DNA of 8,627 bases from an uncultured Faecalibacterium sp. (GTDB lineage: Bacteria > Bacillota > Clostridia > Oscillospirales > Ruminococcaceae): positions 1 through 8,627 of the forward strand of contig URVW01000080.1 in the NCBI GenBank assembly GCA_900551435.1, written 5' to 3'. A program made the position numbers and the translations under genes. This document shows, piece by piece, positions 6,048 through 8,627 of the stretch (the first letter of the stretch is position 1; every line of letters begins with the position of its first letter). The notes below the pieces were generated by a model. The model made no database searches and was not told where the DNA came from. It worked only from the letters and a program-made list of their open reading frames with translations.

Positions 6048-7235
6048 ATGAACTGCAAAAATCGCGCGAAGAACTGCGGCGGCTGTCCGCTGCTGGAAAT
6101 GGACTATGCCGAACAGCTGGCCTACAAGGAAAAGAAAGTCCGCGCTCTGCTGGGCAAGTACGGCCCGGTGAACGCCATCCGCGGCATGAAGGAGCCGTAT
6201 CACTACCGCAATAAGGTGATCTCCACCTTTGCCGCCGGGGCTGGTGGAAAACTCACCTCCGGCATCTACGCCGCCGGGACCCACAAGGTGCTCCCGGTAG
6301 AGCACTGTCTGCTGGAAGATGAGGTGTTGGATACGGTGCTGGACGCCGTCCGTGCGGCGGCATCGTCCTGCCGGTATCAGCCCTACAACGAGGACAAGGG
6401 GACCGGACTGCTCCGGCACTGTCTGCTGCGCCGGGGCGTGGCGACCGGACAGGTGATGGTGGTCCTCGTCACGGCCCAACCCGTCCTGCCGGGAGCAAAG
6501 AATTTCGTCCGCGCCCTGCTGGCCGAAGCGGAAAAGCGGCATGTCCCGGTCACGACCATCGTGCAGAACTTCAACCCCCGCCGGACCAGCGTTGTGCTGG
6601 GCGAACAGGAAAAGGTCCTTTACGGAAAGGGATTCATTCTGGACGAGCTTTGCGGCAAGACGTATGCCCTCAGCCCCCGCAGTTTCTATCAGGTGAACCC
6701 GGTCCAGACGGCGGTGCTGTATGGGCTGGCCGTGGATGCCGCTCAGTTGACCGGAAAGGAAGTCGTTCTGGATGCCTACTGCGGCATCGGGACCATCGGC
6801 CTGACCGCCGCTGGCAAGGCAAAGCAGGTGGTGGGCGTAGAGCTGAACCGCGACGCCGTCCGGGACGCCATCGGCAACGCCAAGCACAACGGCGTGAAGA
6901 ATGCCCGCTTCTTCTCCGCCGACGCCACCGCGTGGATCAGCGAGGCGGCCGCCGCCGGAGAGCGGGCCGATGTCATCTTCATGGACCCGCCCCGCGAAGG
7001 CTCGACCCCGCAGTTTATCGAGAGCGTTGTCCGCATGGCCCCCAAGCGGGTGGTCTATGTCAGCTGCAACCCCGAGACGATGGCCCGCGACCTCGCCCTT
7101 CTGACGAAAAAAGGCTACCGCGCCGAGAGCTTCACGCCGGTCGATATGTTCCCGAACAGCGAGCATATTGAAGTGGTTTGCGGGTTGAGCAAAGTGAGTG
7201 TCCATCCGAAAATCAAAAAGGAAACCGGAAAATGA
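6048..7235 (+). CDS. rlmD: RlmD/RumA-family 23S rRNA m5U methyltransferase, TRAM-less
   Basis: The 395-residue SAM-dependent enzyme is predicted to methylate C5 of a uridine in 23S rRNA; in Gram-positive bacteria a relative can modify both U747 and U1939, so the exact target is open. Iron-sulfur ligands are visible as Cys3, Cys10, Cys13 (NCGGC) and Cys87 (VEHC). SFYQVNPVQT is at 212-221, the SAM loop LDAYCGIGTIGL at 241-252 and DPPREG at 313-318. SCNPETMARDL at 339-349 carries the nucleophile Cys340, and Glu375 in SEHIEVV is the expected general base. The protein begins directly at the cluster; the N-terminal TRAM RNA-binding domain of typical RlmD is missing. The ATG at 6048 follows TTAGGAG at good spacing. 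It is probably cotranscribed with the repressor gene upstream; the regulator gene follows after 31 nt. Confidence 0.9.
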   Translation: MNCKNRAKNCGGCPLLEMDYAEQLAYKEKKVRALLGKYGPVNAIRGMKEPYHYRNKVISTFAAGAGGKLTSGIYAAGTHKVLPVEHCLLEDEVLDTVLDAVRAAASSCRYQPYNEDKGTGLLRHCLLRRGVATGQVMVVLVTAQPVLPGAKNFVRALLAEAEKRHVPVTTIVQNFNPRRTSVVLGEQEKVLYGKGFILDELCGKTYALSPRSFYQVNPVQTAVLYGLAVDAAQLTGKEVVLDAYCGIGTIGLTAAGKAKQVVGVELNRDAVRDAIGNAKHNGVKNARFFSADATAWISEAAAAGERADVIFMDPPREGSTPQFIESVVRMAPKRVVYVSCNPETMARDLALLTKKGYRAESFTPVDMFPNSEHIEVVCGLSKVSVHPKIKKETGK

Positions 7236-7266
7236 AGGGAAAATTTCTCAAAAGCGGGGAATGGAT

Positions 7267-8007
7267 ATGAGTGAGTTTTCACACTTGAAAAACAAACTTC
7301 TGGCCGAGCAGGTCGAGGATCAAATTTATCATTATATTCTGGATACCCCCATTGAACCGGGTGCAAAACTGCCGAACGAGTTCGAGCTGGGCGAAAAGTT
7401 TGGGGTAGGCCGCAGTACCATCCGGGAGGCGGTCAAGCTGCTGTCCAGCAAGGGCATTGTGGAGGTGAGGCGCGGGTCAGGCACTTATGTGGTAACGACG
7501 ACCAAGGGCCTGTCCGACCCTCTGGGCCTGCGCTCCGTGAAGGATAAGAACCAGCTGGCGCTCGATTTAGTGAACCTCCGCCTTTTGCTGGAACCGGGCA
7601 TTGCAGAGATGGCGGCGCAGAACGCGACGGACGAGGACATTGAGCGTCTGCGGCGGCTGTGCGAGCGGGTGGAGGCCAAGATTCACGACGGCGACCGCTA
7701 CATTGAAGATGACATTGCGTTTCACACCTGCATTGCCGAGAGCAGCAAGAATCTGGTGGTGGAGCAGCTGATTCCCATTATTGATACCGCTGTTATGATG
7801 TTCGTGAACGTCACCCATAAAAAGCTCATCGATGAGACGATCATGACCCATCGGATGATCGTGGAAGCGATTGCAAACCATGACCCCATCGGGGCGAAGT
7901 CGGCCATGGTGATGCACCTGAACTTCAACCGGACCTATATCAAAAAGGTCTATGACGGCGAAGACCCGGACGACGGGACGGTTGGGATGGCCCAATTCGT
8001 GAAGTAA
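7267..8007 (+). CDS. FadR-type GntR transcriptional regulator (FCD domain)
   Basis: The protein is 246 residues. The ATG at 7267 is chosen over one at 7261 because the GGGG-type ribosome binding site at 7256-7259 is about 7 nt before it and too close to the other. Residues about 10-78 are a GntR winged helix: PGAKLPNEFELGEKFGVGRS, then STIREAVKLL as recognition helix and the wing VEVRRGSGTYV. Residues about 95-230 are an all-helical FCD ligand domain with the usual metal set visible as Asp149, His153, His195 and His217. Such regulators commonly respond to sugar acids or other organic acids and leave DNA on binding. The gene is followed by its own terminator and then a dehydratase gene whose promoter has operator-like repeats, so that gene is the likely target. 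It may be read from rlmD, since I see no strong promoter in the 31-nt gap. Confidence 0.9.
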   Translation: MSEFSHLKNKLLAEQVEDQIYHYILDTPIEPGAKLPNEFELGEKFGVGRSTIREAVKLLSSKGIVEVRRGSGTYVVTTTKGLSDPLGLRSVKDKNQLALDLVNLRLLLEPGIAEMAAQNATDEDIERLRRLCERVEAKIHDGDRYIEDDIAFHTCIAESSKNLVVEQLIPIIDTAVMMFVNVTHKKLIDETIMTHRMIVEAIANHDPIGAKSAMVMHLNFNRTYIKKVYDGEDPDDGTVGMAQFVK

Positions 8008-8014
8008 CAGAACA

Positions 8015-8046
8015 CCCTGCACGGAAAAATCTGTGCAGGGCTTTTT
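8015..8046 (+). terminator. Intrinsic terminator of the regulator gene
   Basis: CCCTGCAC (8015-8022) pairs with GTGCAGGG (8033-8040); two further inner pairs (one G-U) leave an AAAAAT loop. The stem is followed by C and TTTTT (8042-8046). It begins 7 nt after the stop codon. Confidence 0.9.
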
Positions 8047-8052
8047 ATTGCC

Positions 8053-8073
8053 AAAGTCATCTGATGACTTTTT
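8053..8073 (+). promoter_or_regulatory. Palindrome AAAGTCATC-T-GATGACTTT with T-run
   Basis: A 19-nt near-perfect palindrome (9-bp arms around one T, 8053-8071) runs into TTTTT, just after the regulator's terminator. As RNA it is an 8-bp hairpin with a CTG loop and a U-tract, so it could be a back-up terminator. As DNA it has the symmetry expected of an operator for a dimeric regulator. The sequence does not decide between these. Confidence 0.5.
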
Positions 8074-8114
8074 GGGGCGAATTGGGCAAAAAACGCTGGA
8101 AAGGAGTGTTTTGG

Positions 8115-8168
8115 ATGATGTATCCCGGAAAATTGGACGAAATGCTAGATGTATCCCAGACTTTTTGA
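8115..8168 (+). CDS. Possible 17-residue small ORF
   Basis: AAGGAG (8101-8106) lies 8 nt before an ATG at 8115 that opens MMYPGKLDEMLDVSQTF and ends with TGA at 8166-8168. The ribosome binding site is as good as that of the real genes nearby. There is no clear promoter directly upstream and a strong terminator lies before it, so expression would depend on readthrough. It overlaps two copies of a DNA repeat that read in different codon frames, which favours a regulatory explanation. It may be a leader peptide or chance. Confidence 0.2.
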   Translation: MMYPGKLDEMLDVSQTF

Positions 8169-8189
8169 GCAGATAGTGGGACGTATCGG
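8117..8189 (+). promoter_or_regulatory. Three helically phased direct repeats (GATGTATCCC)
   Basis: GATGTATCCC occurs at 8117-8126 and 8148-8157, and a degenerate copy GACGTATCGG at 8180-8189. The spacings are 31 and 32 nt, close to three helical turns, so all three face the same side of the DNA. Their shared core GA(T/C)GTATC is itself partly symmetrical. The last copy ends 7 nt before the -35 of the dehydratase promoter, the usual place for activator sites. Confidence 0.5.
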
Positions 8190-8196
8190 TGACAAC

Positions 8197-8241
8197 TTGC
8201 AAAGAGACATCTGCCGGATTACAATAAAGCCATAAGATGTC
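8197..8241 (+). promoter_or_regulatory. Predicted dehydratase promoter with operator-like inverted repeat
   Basis: TTGCAA (8197-8202), a 17-nt spacer and TACAAT (8220-8225) form a good promoter with a start near 8232, giving a leader of about 56 nt. GACATCT (8206-8212) in the spacer and AGATGTC (8235-8241) just past the start form a 7-bp inverted repeat around the -10. A protein bound there would block polymerase, and the FadR-type regulator upstream is the obvious candidate. Confidence 0.6.
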
Positions 8242-8287
8242 CGACGGATAAAGGACAAAACGAGAGAGCATTTTGGAGGTAAGAATT

Positions 8288-8627
8288 ATGGAGCTGCGTT
8301 CACAGGAAGTCCGCACACTGGCACCGGAAAATGACCCGCTGAAGATGGGCATGGGATGGAAGGTCGAAGACCTTGCCAAGCCGCAGATCATGGTGGAGAG
8401 CACCTTTGGTGACAGCCACCCCGGCAGCGCGCATCTGGATCAGTTTGTAAAGGAAGCGGTACAGGCCGTCAATGAAAACGGCGGCAAGGCGGCACGTTAC
8501 TTTGCAACCGATATGTGCGATGGCATCGCACAGGGGCATGATGGCATCAACTACTCGCTGGCACACCGGGATGCCATCGTGAATCTGGTGGAGGCACAGG
8601 CAAACGCCAGCGTCTACGACGGCGGTG
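8288..8627 (+). CDS. IlvD/Edd-family dehydratase (3' partial), probably acting on a sugar acid
   Basis: The first 113 codons are present and the gene runs off the window. The ATG at 8288 follows GGAGG (8275-8279) at good spacing. STFGDSHPGSAHLD (about 38-51) and DMCDGIAQGHDGINYSL (74-90) match the N-terminal blocks of dihydroxy-acid and sugar-acid dehydratases, iron-sulfur enzymes that remove water from 2,3-dihydroxy acids. The loop that carries an early cluster cysteine (PCN) in the 2Fe-2S members reads HPGSAHL here, with no Cys, as in the oxygen-sensitive E. coli IlvD type. Isoleucine/valine synthesis cannot be excluded, but an adjacent FadR-type regulator and no other ilv gene in view favour a role in sugar-acid breakdown. 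Confidence 0.8.
   Translation, partial: MELRSQEVRTLAPENDPLKMGMGWKVEDLAKPQIMVESTFGDSHPGSAHLDQFVKEAVQAVNENGGKAARYFATDMCDGIAQGHDGINYSLAHRDAIVNLVEAQANASVYDGG

Noticed and set aside
6025..6051. Eight-codon minicistron whose stop overlaps the rlmD start
   Set aside because: Very short, and its ribosome binding site is only the tail of the dispersed repeat; chance is likely.
6045..7205. Long open frame on the minus strand opposite rlmD
   Set aside because: Shadow of rlmD, no ribosome binding site and no known domain.
7198..7266. Upstream GTG start for the GntR regulator
   Set aside because: It lies inside rlmD, encodes a lysine-rich tail unlike the family, and has no ribosome binding site.

Overview
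The window is GC-rich (codons ending mostly in G/C), compact and bacterial. Strong AGGAGG-type ribosome binding sites, a VTC/DUF4956 gene pair, an ACT-type SerA, a BlaI/MecI-type repressor and an RlmD-like methyltransferase point to a Bacillota (Firmicutes) gut anaerobe. The overall look is closest to Oscillospiraceae of the Faecalibacterium/Subdoligranulum kind; that assignment is inferred from general appearance, not from a marker gene. I see no rRNA, tRNA, CRISPR array, transposase or integrase.

Layout. (1) Positions 1-2762, plus strand: a tight three-gene operon with a VTC-type polyphosphate polymerase (5' end outside the window), a DUF4956 membrane protein 16 nt later, and a DUF4832-like lipoprotein whose start overlaps the previous stop by 8 nt. 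A hairpin at 2770-2808 ends it. (2) Positions 2858-5240, minus strand: serC then serA, the first two enzymes of phosphorylated serine synthesis, converging on the same terminator. (3) Positions 5241-5556: a divergent control region with back-to-back promoters. (4) Positions 5557-7235, plus strand: a BlaI/MecI-like repressor without a sensor partner, then an RNA m5U methyltransferase that lacks the usual TRAM domain. (5) Positions 7267-8627, plus strand: a FadR-type GntR regulator with its own terminator, a 240-nt control region, and the first 113 codons of an IlvD/Edd-family dehydratase, probably the regulator's target.

How the parts fit. The first operon looks like a cell-envelope system: a cytosolic polyphosphate-type polymerase, an integral membrane partner and an exported lipoprotein. 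This is the least understood module here. The serine genes are ordinary metabolism. The regulator and dehydratase look like a sugar-acid switch: the promoter at 8197-8225 has an inverted repeat around its -10 box and three helically phased direct repeats upstream. A 37-nt dispersed repeat occurs twice (4123-4159 and 5981-6017), each time at a gene's stop codon; its stem is kept while its loop differs, which suggests a structured repeat family spread through this genome.
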